From Krasilnikovozyma curviuscula (Eukaryota; Basidiomycota; Tremellomycetes; Cystofilobasidiales; Mrakiaceae): a DNA stretch of 64,000 bases. The notes below the pieces were generated by a model. The model made no database searches. It was not told where the DNA came from and worked only from the letters and a program-made list of their open reading frames with translations. Below, one piece after another: positions 10,573 to 21,867 of this stretch. The position numbers were made by a program, and so were the translations under genes. The stretch lies in assembly GCA_014825775.1 (NCBI GenBank), contig MVAQ01000066.1, positions 29,633-93,632 of the forward strand. Direction: 5' to 3'. Position 1 is the first letter of the stretch. The number at the start of each line of letters is the position of its first letter.

Positions 10573-12627
10573 ATGGCTGAAGAACTCACGAATGGAGTAG
10601 CAAATCTCACGGTGGTTGATCCAGCTACCTTGGGTCCACTCAGCCCTGAAGTCATTTCCAAGCAGGCTACTAGTATGTATAACTTGTTTCGACGGAGCAG
10701 CTCTCTGAAGCAACTGCTGATCATGTATGCTTTGCGCTGCTCGTTCTACCGATTGTTTCCTCCTGGTACCCTACCTTCTCTGGTCTGGTCTTCTCCAATA
10801 TATCTGCATGAACTCGTACTGGTTATGTGGTTCTTGATCGCTGCAACCAGTCAACATTGGTAAGTTCCATCTTTTTTTTTTCGCGCTGCTCTTGTTCTTT
10901 TTTCGCCTGCATTCGACGACTCTAACTTGCTCGATAACTCTCAGGTACAATTGGTCATGTCGCTCACGGAAAGTCAACGGTCGTCAAAGCTATCTCTGGA
11001 GTGTTGACGGTTCGTTTCAAGAACGAGTTGGAGAGGAATATCACCATTAAGCTCGGTTACGCTAATGCGAAGGCTAGTCTCAATTGCTCTACCTTCGTCG
11101 AATCCCTAACAGCAGGCCCTGACTCCTATTTGGTTTTCTTAATGTAGATCTACAAATGTGGCTCTGAAACTTGTGCTAGACCTGGATGCTACAAATCGTA
11201 CTCATCGTCCAAAGAAGACCACCCGCCGTGTGAAGTTCCCGGATGTGGTGGAACTATGAACCTTGTCAGACACGTTTCATTCGTCGGTGAGTAATTTTGT
11301 GTTTGCTTTCAGTAGGTCGAGATTCGTTGCTAACAAGTTGATTTGTTTTTCCCCCCCCCCCCCTTGCTCAAAAATTACTATCCTCACCGCCTGCACCAAT
11401 TTTGTTCTGTCGCCCCATCAGATTGTCCCGGTCACGACGTTCTTATGGCTACTATGTTGACTGGTGCTGCAGTCATGGACGGAGCTCTGCTGCTGGTCGC
11501 TGCTAACGAAAGTTGCCCTCAACCTCAAACTTCTGAACATTTGGCTGCTCTCGAATTGATGGGCCAAGAACACATCATTATCCTCCAGAACAAAGTCGAC
11601 CTAATTAGAGAACAACAAGCTAGAGAACAGATGGAGGAGATTAAGAAGTTCGTCGATGGTAAGAATCTTCTCTTGCAACTGTTGGTGCTGTTACTCACTA
11701 TGCATTTGTCATCGAATAATTAGCCACCGTCGCACGAAAAGCTCCAATCATCCCAATCTCCGCTCAGCTGAAATACAACATCGACGCAGTTAACGAATAC
11801 CTTTGCACCAAAATTCCAATCCCACCACGTGATTTCACCTCTCCACCACGAATGATCATCATTCGTTCGTTCGATGTCAACAAGCCAGGTAGCGAAATTG
11901 ATGATCTGAAGGGTGGTGTTGCAGGTGGTAGTATCTTGACTGGTTGCTTGAAGGTGAGAGCTCTTCACTTTTCCGCTCATTACACCAAGACTGACGTGCT
12001 GCTCTGCGCGTTCTTCAGCTCGGACAAGAAGTTGAAATCCGACCAGGTTTCATAACAAAGGACGAAGAAGGAAAATTCAAATGCACACCCATCTTGTCCC
12101 GAGTCGTCTCCCTCTTCGCCGAACACAACGATCTTCAGTTCGCCGTGCCGGGTGGTCTTATTGGTGTCGGCACCAAGATTGACCCAACGATGTGCAGAGC
12201 TGATAGGTTAGTTGGACACGTGTTGACTGCTGTTGGATCTGGAATGGATATCTACACTGAGTTGGAAGTTCAATGTAAGTGGCTTATTTCTGTTTTTCCA
12301 ACGTCAGCGAAGTCCGTCTGATAAGTCTCGTCGTCTGCAGGCTTCATGCTGCGAAGGTTGTTGGGTGTGAAGACAGAGGGTAAAGAGAAGCAGACTAAGG
12401 TTGCCAAGCTGACCAAGGGTGAAGTCTTGCTCGTCAACATTGGTGCTACTGCATCCGGTGCCAGAGTCGTCAGCGTGAAGGCCGATATGGCCAAGATTGT
12501 GCTGCAGAGTCCTGTTTGTACCGAAGTTGACGAAAAGATTGCGTTGAGCAGAAGAATCGATAAGCACTGGAGACTGATAGGATGGGGCAAAGTTCGACGT
12601 GGTGTCATTCTCGAGGTGTCTGCTTGA
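10573..12627 (+). CDS. GCD11: translation initiation factor eIF2 gamma subunit
   Basis: Exons 10573-10672, 10851-10859 (9 nt), 10945-11072, 11148-11286, 11422-11658, 11724-11953, 12019-12274 and 12341-12627 give 461 aa. The GTPase motifs are complete: G1 [10 protein letters not shown]3 DCPGH, G4 NKVD and G5 ISAQ. The zinc-knuckle region [12 protein letters not shown]...[10 protein letters not shown] is present, followed by domain II ([19 protein letters not shown]) and domain III. eIF2-gamma binds GTP and initiator Met-tRNA in the ternary complex. The 9-nt micro-exon encodes the residues just before the P loop. The intron after ANAK starts with GC (11073) rather than GT, and no GT alternative keeps the frame. 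Intron 4 carries a 13-base poly-C run at its 3' end. Confidence 0.98.
11351..11363 (+). repeat. 13-base poly-C tract in eIF2-gamma intron
   Basis: A homopolymer of 13 C follows a short T run, about 60 nt upstream of the acceptor at 11420-11421. It is a pyrimidine-rich intronic run, likely variable in length and prone to sequencing error. Confidence 0.9.
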
Positions 12628-13237
12628 GCGGTTATAGGATGATGTCTGTTCGTGTATTGTATCCCCATTTTTAAATTCGGCGCACTCTGACAGTCTGGCC
12701 CAGCGGGATTCAGAGAACAGTCCATTGGCTAGAAAGGGAGCTTGCTGCAGTTTTAGACAAGATGTCCGGTGTGCTTTGATCAGGTGGCGTGCTCCAATAC
12801 CATCGTACGAGATATTAAATGATCATCAGGCAAGATTCACGAAATTAGTTGCTCTTGTCCACTTCGGCTGCTTTTTGTCAGCCACCACCGGTATGCTTCC
12901 CACTCGCATGCGCCATAGTTCACTGTTCGGGGTCTGACAGCTTGAAGAGGTAGGATGGGCTGGAGTTTATGAAGCTCAAGAGAGCTTGGAGAGTGAGGGA
13001 AATTATAGCGGTCATGGACAATTGAGCTGAGGCGATTGTGAGTCGTTTCGTTAAGGTGATATGCGTCGATTCGGGGTGGATCGAGACTCATTGGGTTTCT
13101 GATCTTGTATAACATTCGTTGATCATTCTCAGATGAGATCAAACATTAAGATTCTGAAAGTAAGTCCTGCGTCACACGCTGAGAATTACTGTTCGATGTA
13201 CCATGCAGCTGTTTGTCATGATATATCCCTCCTCAGA
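12628..13237. other. convergent 3' intergenic region
   Basis: These 610 bp lie between the stop codons of eIF2-gamma (+) and the terminal nucleotidyltransferase (-). I see only short frames with no recognisable motif, so it most likely holds both 3' UTRs. Confidence 0.5.
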
Positions 13238-15133
13238 TTAGCCAGCTGTAGTTGTTGTGTTGGCGTGCTGACTGCCCATCGTTCCAGTGCGCAAATTTGC
13301 GTTGGATACTGCCACAGGACGTCTTGTATTTTGATGTGTTCGACAAAGGCTGTTCTGTTGGGTCAGAGGTTGCGGAGGTATCTGTCGATAAACGGGGTGT
13401 TGAGGGAATCTTTGGTTCGACGCCTGAGGTTGCGGTTGCGAAGAAGAGTGAAGGAGAGGTAGATATTGGTTTCGTTGTTGCTGAGTCGGCGGTTGCTGGG
13501 ATTGACGTATGTTCGGAGGTGGATTCAGACGCTGGGGATGAGTAGCTGGCACACTGTGCTGAATACTACGAGATGACATTGGCGGTGCTTTGTTTGGGCC
13601 ACGGTACAATGGAACAACGGTTATCCGTTGAATGGGCTCGAGGATGAGATGAGGTCGCCCATTACTCCTCAGCTGCTCCGCAGCAGAACGGGCGAGCTTT
13701 TGGAATCGGCGAACAACGTTCTCATTGACGCCGTTTGTTGTATTCTGAGGAATAATAAAGCAGTCATTATAAAAGCACAGCTGAAAAGGGAGATTGAGAC
13801 GTACTTTGTCAGGCTCCAGCGGGTCTTGAACTACCAACGCTTTACCCTTCCAGTGCTTCAGATCCGAGTCCTCCGTCCTTGGCTTAAATCCGCCAAGCCT
13901 GATGGACACCCACATTCTATCTGTGGCCATGGTCCCAAAGAACCTGAAGAAGCCCACGGCAAGCTCCCCAAGGGATGGCTCGGAGTTGCTGGGTTTGTAT
14001 TGTCCCGCCTTCGCAAATGCAAAATCAACAGTCCCTCTTTTCCCACCAGTACCGAAAGGTACTTCTACAAGATCAGGCAGAACCTCCTGAGACTCCATTA
14101 AGTCCACGCTCCCCAGGTTTGGGAGCAGTCCTTCATGTTGAAGAAATGCGATGGTCATGAGCAGCAAAGCGTAAGATGAGAAAGACACTTCGGACCATCC
14201 GGATGGATGATTGATGTGGTGGACTCTTGCCCATCTCTTGACAAAATAGAATAAAGGTTTGAGGACGAATGGAGCGATTTTACAGTCTAAACAGCGAGAA
14301 CAGTCAGTAACGGCGGTGAAACTTATGAGATTACAAGATGCTATTTACATTCTCGAATGAGAGAGGAGTTTTTACAGCCATTTAGACAGTTGATGTTAAT
14401 GTCATATTCAATCAAATAATCTGCAAATGTTCCTTTGACTAAGAACACAGGAACAGATGTGTAAGTCAGAAGCCGCTACAAACGGGCTGAAATTGTAGTC
14501 ACGCTCACTAATAGGTATCCTTGCTGAAACAACCACTTGGCTCACGTGCACATTATTCCTCCGCAGAATATCGGCCACTTTTCGCAACTTTGGGACAGTT
14601 TCCCTCAGTTTCCCGTCAGGACTGTCGCGATCCTGTCAAGAGTACAGAAATGAGTGAGCCAACGGCCTTCGTAGGTATGAAGATTAAAATTGAACTCAAA
14701 GACATACACGAATGCAAATGTCAAGATCTGTAGCAGCTGTATCAAGCCCAGAAGAACACGACCCAAAGCATTCGATGTAAAGACTGGAGTCGATTTTTTT
14801 AACGATCTTCTGAAGTTTAGACAGGAACATGAGCCTTTTCTGTATGATTTTTGGTCCGGGGTAAGAAGTCTATAAAGAGATTGTCAGGCGAGACAGAATG
14901 CTAATAAGGAAATGGGGAGAAGCGTCTGACCTTCCAAGTATTGATCATCCACAGGCTGAGGTCATACCTTATATCTCCTTGATATGGTAAAGGGGATATA
15001 TGTAGCCTAGGGTCGTTCTCCTAATGAGATGCATTGCTTCAGGTGAGCTGGATGGATGGATATTCAGGTCAGACTAAACAGCAACTCAACTCACAGGCAA
15101 ACAAAGCTGGAATGAATGATTCTCCATTATCAT
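13238..15133 (-). CDS. Cid1-type terminal uridylyl/poly(A) transferase, apparent frameshift
   Basis: Exons 15095-15133, 14968-15020, 14708-14869, 14509-14632, 14349-14438 and 13238-14286. The nucleotidyltransferase core shows a FGS...TDLDI motif (G-S then D-x-D, two metal-binding Asp). Then come DGKLRETVPKLRKVADILRRN, ARIPIIKGTF...YDININ, LIREYC and the PAP-associated segment SLGELAVGFFRFFG. The tail is Gln/Pro-rich. The family adds U or A residues to RNA 3' ends. The exons sum to 1517 nt, one short of a whole number of codons. In exon 3 the frame of LLTPDQKSYRK continues correctly (RLMFLSKLQKIVKKI) only if one base is added near the AAAA run (plus-strand TTTT at 14836-14839). No splice site there can repair it, so it is either a sequencing error or a real disrupting deletion. 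Confidence 0.85.
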
Positions 15134-15292
15134 CCCTCTGGATTAGACGAAACCAACCAGGGTAAGAGATTCAGAAATAGTCCAAAATGCTATCGACATG
15201 AGGGTTGAGAATTCATTGAGACGCGAGGCCGTCGTTTCAGCGCATGCGGCCAGCAACTGCCACTAACCTGGCTGTTTTAACCCTGGAATATC
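15134..15292. promoter_or_regulatory. divergent promoter, TUTase / PPM1
   Basis: Only 159 bp separate the start codons of the leftward nucleotidyltransferase and the rightward PPM1 gene, which suggests a shared bidirectional promoter. No specific factor site was identified. Confidence 0.5.
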
Positions 15293-16612
15293 ATGGGTTT
15301 TCCAAGAAGGTTCGACGAGAGAGAAGATGCGGAGTCTATCAATCCAGATGAGGCAGTGAGAGCAACCGATGAGGACGCCTCCCTTTCGAGGCTGTAAGTT
15401 GCTACTTGGAATCTTTCGAACCTTCAAATTAGCTCATTCTATCACTGTTGGTGCTAGATCTGCTGTTCAAAAGGGCTATCTGGTAGACCCATTTGTGTCT
15501 GCTTTCATTCGTGGCCGTCCTCACCCCAATCGAGCTCCCTTGATCAACGTCGGAACTCATGCCAGAACCCAGGGGATAGATGCTCTAGTGAACGAGTTCC
15601 TCAGGCGCGCGGGATCAGGAAGAGGTCAGGTTGTGAGCTTAGGAGCAGGGAGTGATACGAGATTCTGGAGAATTCGAGTGAGTTTGAGTTGGATTTCTCC
15701 GTTTAGCGTAGGCTGCTTGACCTCTTATTCTTCTCCAAAACTCTAGAGCAACCCTGATCTCTCAGGTTACCTGAAGACGTATATTGAACTGGATTTTGCT
15801 GAAATAACAAGCTCAAAAGCGAGGTGCATCAGCAAGTCACCGCTGTTGAAACAGCATGTCACTGGGATGACCACAGGTAAGCCCCTTGCTTCTATCATAT
15901 TTCTACTACCCACTACAGGTCTGAGATATTTATTTTAGCTCAGGGGGGAACTTTGATATCCAGCGACTCGTACCATCTTATCCCTGCAGACCTCCGAAAT
16001 CCATTCCCACCAGCCCAAGTTCCTCAGTTGCTTGATCCCACACTTCCCATTCTGTTCATTGCAGAGTGCTTATTTGTATACCTGGCACCTGAAGTAGGGA
16101 AAAATGTGGTCGACTGGTTCTCTGAGTTTGGGAAAGGCGGCGTGGGTGGAGTCGTTTACGAGATGTGTGGCTTAGAGTGAGTAACAATGAGAGCGTGAAT
16201 CTTCTCGAGAAAATGTCACTAATGTATGACTACCTTCTCCAGTGATCCGTTTGGAAAACGAATGGTGATCAATCTAGGACAAAGAGGCATACCGCTTCTC
16301 TCAGCCCACTCATTCCCATCCCTCGCGTCTCAGCCCGGTCGATTTATTTCTTCAGGCTTTACACAAGCGAAAGTTAGATCTATAAACCAAATTAGGTCTG
16401 AAATCTTGTCGGATGTAGAGAGGACGAGGTGCAGCAAACTGGAGTGGGTTGACGAAGTAGAAGAGATGGAGTTGATCTTTGGACATTACTGTGAGTTGCT
16501 CTCTCTATTTCAGGTTTGGGCTGCCGTTGAAAGGGTTTGGGGTTTAGGTATCACTTGGGGGTGGAAAGGAGGAGAAGAAGCTGTCTGGAAGAATTGGGGT
16601 GTGGCGCGATAA
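15293..16612 (+). CDS. PPM1: leucine carboxyl methyltransferase (PP2A-C methylating enzyme)
   Basis: Exons 15293-15393, 15458-15677, 15747-15876, 15939-16176 and 16243-16612 give 352 aa, the usual length for the family. LCMT1/Ppm1 uses S-adenosylmethionine to methylate the C-terminal Leu of the PP2A catalytic subunit and so controls PP2A holoenzyme assembly. Diagnostic stretches are AVQKGYLVDPFVSAFI, NVGTHARTQGID, the SAM-binding VVSLGAGSDTRFWRI, IELDF, SDSYHLIPADLRN, and ILFIAECLFVYLAPE (post-I motif and active-site region). A GTGAGT...TTTCAG pair at 16490-16513 looks like an intron, but it is only about 23 nt long and removing it breaks the frame, so it is kept as coding. Confidence 0.95.
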
Positions 16613-16708
16613 CATTTCGGGTTGTTGTATCAATCCTGATTGCATTACAGAAGAAAGGATAGACTTCTCGTAAAGATTATCAATAGTACCACACTAAGAA
16701 CCTTAAAT

Positions 16709-18247
16709 TTAGTCTCTCCATCCACCGTCTTCGTCGTCAGTCAGTTCATCTTCCGTCAAGACGTCTTTATACCCTCTTCTTTTATCCCATACCCTGCCAT
16801 CAGAATGCGGAAGACATCGAAGCGGTAATATTAGTGTATACAAAGAACTGTTGTTTTATCATCTGGGTCAGCAGGATGCGAGTGACGACAAGATAGCGCA
16901 ACGAGACACTCACTAATGTTCCAGGCAGAAAAACATTTTCAGATTCCTCTTCCAGCCAAGATCAAAGCTGTTCGACCAAGATTCACCTCGGTGCTGCGCT
17001 CTCAGGCGGTAATAGTTGTTGTCGTGGCCTTCGACTGAGGTTTCAGCCCAGCACACCATCAGAAGCTGCCATCCGGCCATGACCGTCAGGGCGAGACCTA
17101 AAAAGAAACTCTCATTGTTATTAATTATTCAAACTCTAGCGGTGAATTAAGAAATAATCACCCATCGCTATTGACAGGACGAAAGTCAAGGTGAAAGCCA
17201 ACCGGGGTGTGTAATACGGCCAGTCCCCATCAAATGCAAAAGATTGGAAGAATTTGTGGTAGCCGAAAATTATAAACAATGTGCACCCGAGAACCAAGTA
17301 GAGCATAAAGAGAACGAAGTGACGTTCGTTTCGTAGACCGACGCAGGCGTTGATCCAGGGACAATGATGATCGAATTTAAGCGTGCAAGTCCTGCAGGGG
17401 AAATATGAGCAATCACCAAGAGACGACGCTCTTTTAAATAATTTACTTACCCACATACTCTGCAATGATGTGCCCTCTGTGGTTGGCAAAAGGAAGAACT
17501 TCAGAAATTCGAGATTTCCCCCCTGGTCGCAATAGAGGAATCTACTATTACTAACTTCCGGTTTACTACCACCACATTTCCTACATTTTCTCTCTTTTCT
17601 TTCTACTATCCTTGAACTCCCAAACTTATTTTGGCTTCCTGATCCTTCAGAATTTGTATCTCGACCTTCTTCGTCTTCACGATCAAATCCAAGTCCAATC
17701 ACGCTATTCCCTCTCTGTCGATCCACCAAGTACATCGGCTCTGCCCAGAGCCATCTAACTGGAGTCGGTAAAGAATCTCTAATAGGCCCTTTGCCTAGAT
17801 GATCCTCAGGATTTCCTGGCGCTACGGTGCACACGTTGAAGTAGTGTCCGAAGATGTTCAGTGCGACTAGCAGGAATGGAATGGCTGAAATGTGATGGAT
17901 AAGTGTGTATGTCGGTAGAATTGTGGGGTAGGTCACTTCAACTGTCAGTCAAGGAACAAGAAACTGGGGTTATTAATCAATGCAACGCGCATCAAGCAAG
18001 GCACCTACAGAAAACTAGAGCTCCCATCCCAACCAGAACCCACGCAATAGTTACAAACACCGGTCCAGCAGCTCCTGTCAGGTAGTTGGCTGTGTTTCTG
18101 TTGTTTTCGAGAGAGGTTTCTGAAAGAATCAGCAGTCGCGCAGCAAATAAGGACAGGAAGCAGGCGGGGGGCTCACTCCATCCATTTGAAGCAGGAAAAC
18201 ACCATATTGGCTGCTGGCCTAGCGGCAAATGCCATCCCTCTAGGCAT
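16709..18247 (-). CDS. DHHC-type protein S-palmitoyltransferase
   Basis: Exons 18177-18247, 18009-18097, 17556-17941, 17451-17476, 17162-17391, 16914-17097 and 16709-16847 give 374 aa. Two N-terminal membrane helices (around VFVTIAWVLVGMGALVF and ISAIPFLLVALNIFGHYF) precede the Cys-rich domain CRKCGGSKPERAHHCRVC, TCTLKFDHHCPWINACVG with the catalytic DHHC. Two more helices follow, then the TTxE-like ETSVE and the aromatic NLKMFF segment. The layout fits Pfa3/ZDHHC-type enzymes of Golgi, vacuole or plasma membrane. A 26-nt exon completes the zinc site. Two adjacent in-frame ATGs exist (18247 and 18235), and I report the outer one. The 3' end overlaps the PPM1 3' UTR region, only 96 bp from the PPM1 stop, in convergent orientation. 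Confidence 0.93.
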
Positions 18248-18684
18248 GAGTTGCAAGAGGGGACAAAAACCTCAACCTGGACCTGAGGCTGTTAGCGGCG
18301 AAGCTGCCGACTCTACAGTGTTCATCAATCCATCAAAACGTTTCTTCCAGTTAAATCAGATTGAGTACAACCCTTAAACGACGCTAGTATATCTGGAGTG
18401 CTGGGAGGTGTGGGTTGTATTGGGCGGGCCTTGTTGATTTGTGAGTAGCTGTTTCCCAGATCAAGTAGACAACATCTGAAACGAGTCTTCTTTCTGGCGA
18501 CTGCTAGGGATCTCATCGAGAATCTAGCGCCAAGTTTGGTACTAAATTACCTCAGGAAAGGCTGGTTCATTTTAAGAGGTCAATCTCTGAGTGTACCGTG
18601 TAGTAGGGTGTTTCCACCAACGTAAGTTGCAGACGCCTCGACTGTTTCGACTTCAATTCTGAAACCTTCAGCTCTCCTCCGTAG
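18248..18684. promoter_or_regulatory. divergent intergenic region
   Basis: These 437 bp separate the leftward DHHC gene and the rightward large helical-repeat gene, so they should contain both promoters. A CTCCGTAG directly before the ATG at 18685 could also be a splice acceptor for an upstream 5' exon. I found no convincing coding exon to attach. Confidence 0.45.
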
Positions 18685-21600
18685 ATGGGATATACCCCTC
18701 TTACATTAAATTCTGGTGCTCTACCGATATGTATCTCCTGCTTGAAGCTTACAAGAACGGTACCTACACCACTCAGCAACCGCCGATCCAGCAGCAAACT
18801 GTCCTGTAACACCCCAAAAGCAATAGAAATATCGGCTTCATCTTCATCACCGTCATTCTTTCCAAAGTCCCACCTCTTGCAACCTGTTGTACCACCTCCT
18901 GTCAACTTCTTCGCACTTCCAACTCTTTCTTTGTCCGCCCGCCGGATCACATCCTTCTCACACAAATTTTCGGATTTCCTTAAAAGAGAGTACCGGACGA
19001 GAGCCCCAGTTAAATCTCACCACTCACCAGTCTCCCCACTCTCCAAATCATTTAGAAACACCTTCAACGCTGCCGTTCATAACAGAGACCTCAGGGCGGT
19101 CATTATAGCTTTTCCTGACGATTATCAATCCACAATACCCGACCGCTACCTTCTTTCAGACTCTGACATCCCTTCCAGGCCAGTGGGAGGTCGCGCTGTG
19201 GAATCACCAGCAGCGGTGGTCAGCCAATTGATTGTAGATGAAGCTGTGTGGACGGAGGAGCATCGATTCCCAATCACATCAATGAAAGATTATGAGTGTT
19301 TACTACGGTTATCGATGGCTTGTGCTGCTGTTGGAGAGAGTGCTGCGTTAGAAGGTTGGGGATTGAGGCAGCTTGATCAGGCGTTGAAAACGAGCGACTA
19401 TCACGGGCTGGTGGGAGATGGCAAATGGAGTGTTCATTCGGTCATCAGCACACTCTTTCAGAACATCAGAGAGGTCAGAAATCATCCAGACAATGCGCTG
19501 AAGCGATCGAGGAGGGATGTGCGAGTCGGGGAGCGACTTGACTTTAATGCCATCTGTGGCCTTGACCGGCTCTACATCATCCTTCTTGCTGCCCACTCCA
19601 TTGCTCGTCACCCTCATTCCGCTTTTATCACCGTATTTGATAACAACAAGCTAGCTCTCACCCCGCTGCACAATATCCTGGTTCAAGACGTTCTTCGACC
19701 ACTTGGACTGAACAGTGATCACTACGTGTTCCAAGGTATCGTGACTCGCCGAGAGTCCAAAAGAGTTCAAATTTTCTTTCACCACTGGCCTCAACTGGAA
19801 CTTACAGTTGCACGGTACGCTCTCAGAGGAAACTACAATGAGATCAAGGGTCAATTTGAAGTCATGAATTCAAGGATCCTTGACGGTGAAGAGCAGATAT
19901 TCTTTGTGAAGTCTGAGCCAACTTTTTCAAGGTCTACCTCTTCAAATGGTCTAGTCAAGATACACGAAGAAACTTGGGCACTCTTCCTTTGGGCCTTTCA
20001 CACCCTGAACAACAAAGAAGGCATTGACCTGTTTTGGAGGCGTTATTACGGCCTTTCGCTGCAGAAGTCATTCAGGTTATACAAGATAGAATTAGAAGCT
20101 CTTGCTGAGAGGGAAGGACTGGAAGACGGCGGTGCTGCATTTGAGAAGTTTCAACAAATGAAGGGCTTGTTCAGTCTCACCACGTTTGTGGTCGAAATGT
20201 ACCTGGTCTGGTTCCAGCTGCTTCTTAGACACAATCTTTTGGGTCATGCTAAAGCATATACTGCAGAACTAGAAAGGATAAAGCCGGGTTCCGCATCAGA
20301 GCCACCGTTCTTGAACGCCTGTGAGTCGAACACTTAAGTGATCGTATCTGTAATAGCACTTACCTGTCTTCAATATCTTCTAGTACTTCGGAACCACCTG
20401 GAGAATGGTAGGGTGTCAGCAGCCTACAACCTTCATTCCCTTATGGTCGCCAAGAAGCTTTGTACCCGTGAGACCTTCGACATCTTACTTGAACACCCCA
20501 GTCCAAAAGACCTGTCTTCCGAAAAATGTTTTGACTACTTTATTTCATCAAACCTTCTATCTCTCAATCAGCATTCTGGAAGCTACTGGCTCGAGTATGG
20601 CACTCACTTGCAATTGCGACGACTCTGCGTCCTATTCCACGGCGAAGCTGCTCTGCAATCCAAGAATCCACTCGCGGCGATGGATAAATACTGGTGTCTC
20701 ATGGTGAAGCTACATCAAATCCCAAATTCCAATGAATCTATCAACACTCATTGCATCAGTGAACTTGTCAAGCCTTCCTCAAAATTAGGTGCCGGCGGAG
20801 CCTTGTCTGCGCTTGCAGTTCTAAGCAAAATGGTGGAGGATAGTGCTATCAGTCAGAATAGATTCTCAACCGAGTTGGACTACATCTTGTATTCTGCTCT
20901 TCAGCTGTCCTCGACACCTCTGCATTGGGAGTCTCAACTTCTGCTCGTCAACATCGCACGCGGACTTTTACAGGTGGATACTAAGCTCCGAGGTCGTAGC
21001 TCTAATCCTGATACCGTGGTTAGAACAAAACTCAACATCATCGATGTCTTGTTAGAAGACCAGGTTGCCCCCGAGAAGGAAAAATGGGATCTGATTTGGG
21101 AGCTGTGGATTGACACGGAAGAAAGTGGGGGATGGTGGAAGTACAAAAGCGCCATCGATATCTTCTACAACAAAAAGCAAAGAGCATTGCTTTTAGAGTT
21201 TAGGAAGAAGTATGCCAGCAGAATGGTATGTTTGTATCCTTCATCTCATTATCCTCAGATTACTCACCTCATTTCGTCTCGATTATCTAAGCCCCCAATG
21301 CCTAGACAAGAAGGGAATTGGGAGGAACTCTTCCAGAAACTGATCTCTACTACCTTTGATGTTCCGTCATCCGAAATCCAAGACGCACCAGAGCAATCTC
21401 TGAGGAAGCCTCCAGCTGCCAGCTTCCAAATTGCAAACCTAACTCAATCTCTGACCGGTCTCTCTTCTCAAACCGACTACCCATCATCTTTTGAGATCTC
21501 TGCGTCGCTCAATCCCTCGAACATATCTCTCGGAAGAAAGGGCCATACCCCGTTAAAGAAATTTACCCTTGCCAACCCTTCCCTGCCAGATTCCAAGTAG
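18685..21600 (+). CDS. large alpha-helical protein, possibly PPR-like
   Basis: Exons 18685-20320 and 20384-21600 join in frame to 950 aa. I do not recognise a named family. The middle is helical, with paired-helix segments such as GRVSAAYNLHSLMVAKKL that resemble pentatricopeptide units, which in fungi often occur in mitochondrial RNA-processing proteins. The N terminus is Ser/Arg/Lys-rich and low in acid over the first 30 residues, which would suit a mitochondrial protein, but no clear cleavage site is seen. A stretch at 21226-21291 (66 nt, GTATGT start, CTAAG end, no stop) could be an unspliced in-frame intron, and removing it would shorten the protein by 22 aa. The C terminus is Ser/Thr/Pro-rich. 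The gene is real, but its function is unassigned. Confidence 0.8.
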
Positions 21601-21867
21601 TTTGTAGAAGGGTAAAAACTATAGAAATCTCTCATATCATGTTGTATCTAGTCTAGTATTAAGTGTGCATAATGGGAAGTCCTGCGCTTCTTTAGATCGC
21701 CATAGAACAGAGAAAAGTAAAAAAGCCCAACTTTGCCAGGGGCTTGGGTGACCAGAAGAGAGTTTAGAAGATGAGTGTTCTGAAAGAGAGAAGGCTGTTG
21801 GTGGTAGTTGGAGAATCTAAACGAAGAGTCGCCTGGGATGGACATTCAACATCACTTGGCGATGCCC

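Noticed and set aside
16490..16513. Apparent GTGAGT...TTTCAG intron in the last PPM1 exon
   Set aside because: It is only about 23 nt, below a workable intron length, and removing it destroys the frame that otherwise ends normally.
18567..18965. 132-aa minus-strand frame
   Set aside because: It is a shadow of the first exon of the 950-aa plus-strand gene, low in hydrophobics and without a splice continuation.
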